Positions 63,180-64,000 of a DNA stretch of 64,000 nucleotides are shown in pieces; the first letter of the stretch is position 1, and each line of letters opens with the position of its first letter. Source of the stretch: Micromonospora inositola (GTDB lineage: Bacteria; Actinomycetota; Actinomycetes; Mycobacteriales; Micromonosporaceae). The translations under genes and the position numbers were made by a program. The DNA lies in NCBI RefSeq assembly GCF_900090285.1, contig NZ_LT607754.1, forward strand, positions 1,736,001 to 1,800,000. The letters run 5' to 3'. A model generated the notes under the pieces. That model ran no database searches and was not told the origin of the DNA. It was given only the letters and a program-made list of their open reading frames with translations.

Positions 63180-64000
63180 ATGAGCGCACGAGTACGGGCC
63201 CCCGAGCTGCGCGGTCGGGGCTGGCTGAACACCGGCGGCAGGGACCTGAAGCTGGCCGACCTGCGCGGCAAGATCGTCCTGCTGGACTTCTGGACCTTCT
63301 GCTGCATCAACTGCCTGCACGTGCTCGACGAGCTGCGCCCGCTCGAGGAGAAGTACGGCGACGTGCTGGTCGTCATCGGCGTGCACTCGCCCAAGTTCGA
63401 GCACGAGAAGGACCCGGACGCGCTGGCCGCCGCCGTCGAGCGGTACGGGGTGCACCACCCGGTGCTCGACGACCCCGAACTGGACATGTGGCAGCAGTAC
63501 GCGGCGAAGGCCTGGCCGACGCTGTCGGTGGTCGACCCCGAGGGTTACGTGGTGGCCACGATGGCCGGCGAGGGACACGCCGAGGGGCTGGCCCGGCTGG
63601 TCGACGAGCTGATCGCCACCCACGAGGCGAACGGCACCCTGCACCGGGGCGACGGCCCGTACGTCCCGCCGGCCGAGCCGGACACCACGCTGCGTTTCCC
63701 GGGCAAGGCCGTGGCGCTCGACGGCGGCAACCTGCTGGTCTCGGACTCGGCCCGGCACTCGCTGGTGGAGCTGGCTCCGGACGGCGAGAAGCCGGTCCGC
63801 CGGATCGGCGCCGGCGCCCGTGGCCACGCGGACGGCCCGGCGGAGACGGCCACCTTCTCGGAGCCGCAGGGGCTCTGCCTGCTCCCGGCGCATGTCGCCG
63901 AGGTGGCCGGCTACGACGTGGTCGTCGCGGACACGGTCAACCACCTGCTGCGCGGGGTGCGGCTGGACACCGGTGAGGTGGTCACGGTCGCCGGCACCGG
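63180..64000 (+). CDS. thioredoxin-like NHL repeat protein (NHLRC2-like), N-terminal part
   Basis: Starts at ATG 63180 (MSARVRAPELRGRGWLNTGG) with GAAGG upstream; open to the window end (273 codons, truncated). An N-terminal thioredoxin-like domain of the AhpC/TlpA type follows: KIVLLDFWTFCCINCLHVLD, with WTFCCINC in place of the common WCxxC, and AKAWPTLSVVDPEG with the cis-Pro. From ~residue 165 a beta-propeller begins (GKAVALDGGNLLVSDSARHS, FSEPQGLCLLPAHVAEVAG). The Trx-NHL fusion with CCINC is the NHLRC2 signature. Redox function is inferred. Confidence 0.88.
   Translation, partial: MSARVRAPELRGRGWLNTGGRDLKLADLRGKIVLLDFWTFCCINCLHVLDELRPLEEKYGDVLVVIGVHSPKFEHEKDPDALAAAVERYGVHHPVLDDPELDMWQQYAAKAWPTLSVVDPEGYVVATMAGEGHAEGLARLVDELIATHEANGTLHRGDGPYVPPAEPDTTLRFPGKAVALDGGNLLVSDSARHSLVELAPDGEKPVRRIGAGARGHADGPAETATFSEPQGLCLLPAHVAEVAGYDVVVADTVNHLLRGVRLDTGEVVTVAGT

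Overview
The window is chromosomal DNA from a very GC-rich actinobacterium, most likely a Micromonosporaceae member (Micromonospora-like). This rests on strong G/C bias at codon third positions, many GTG starts, an HspR-controlled dnaK operon, a SigE-family sigma factor, DUF3151 next to a class II aldolase, and DUF4247/DUF2617/DUF4178 proteins. I see no insertion sequence, prophage, CRISPR array, rRNA or tRNA gene. Most genes are core or lineage-conserved. All family names come from reading motifs; no database search was run.

Layout. 1-5.5 kb: fatty-acid catabolism (MaoC end, DedA, a TetR repressor divergent from SCP2 and acyl-CoA dehydrogenase genes across a 28-bp palindrome, then a fatty-acyl-CoA ligase). 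5.6-7.1 kb: an exported dimethylformamidase-like protein. 7.2-15.1 kb (minus strand): a YqiJ/NfeD-like membrane protein, a flotillin and a 1688-residue AAA+ ATPase, a compact membrane-microdomain operon. 15.3-24.1 kb: purD, purA, a degenerate lipid kinase, a ParA-like ATPase, DUF3151, a LOG-family protein and fbaA. 24.2-28.9 kb: a small membrane protein, an LCP protein translationally coupled to a SigE-family sigma factor, a 5' remnant of the RNA-repair methyltransferase gene hen1, DedA, ArsR and pyrE. 29-37.7 kb: an SDR, membrane proteins and a seven-gene operon (DUF4178, DUF2617, DUF4247, DUF350, a membrane protein, a membrane-fused spermidine synthase, a second membrane protein).

37.8-49.5 kb is largely the heat-shock regulon: clpB and the dnaK-grpE-dnaJ-hspR operon, each preceded by a HAIR-type inverted repeat (the HspR site), with a lipoprotein, a two-gene K+/H+ antiporter and small proteins between them. 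49.6-53.1 kb holds two overlapping dynamin-like GTPase genes divergent from dnaK. 55.9-59.5 kb is a three-gene 2-oxo acid dehydrogenase operon (E1 alpha, E1 beta, E2). The window ends with a 45-residue conserved-looking micro-protein, a huge Pro/Gln/Trp-rich LppU-like protein and a truncated thioredoxin/NHL protein.

The best candidates for under-described systems are the YqiJ-flotillin-giant ATPase operon, the DUF350/DUF4178/spermidine-synthase operon and the sigma factor fused in operon with an LCP protein that may double as its anti-sigma. Other notable items are the hen1 remnant, a pair of large intergenic palindromes, a duplicated promoter/5' gene segment in front of the antiporter genes, and several small genes that lie below usual ORF cut-offs.
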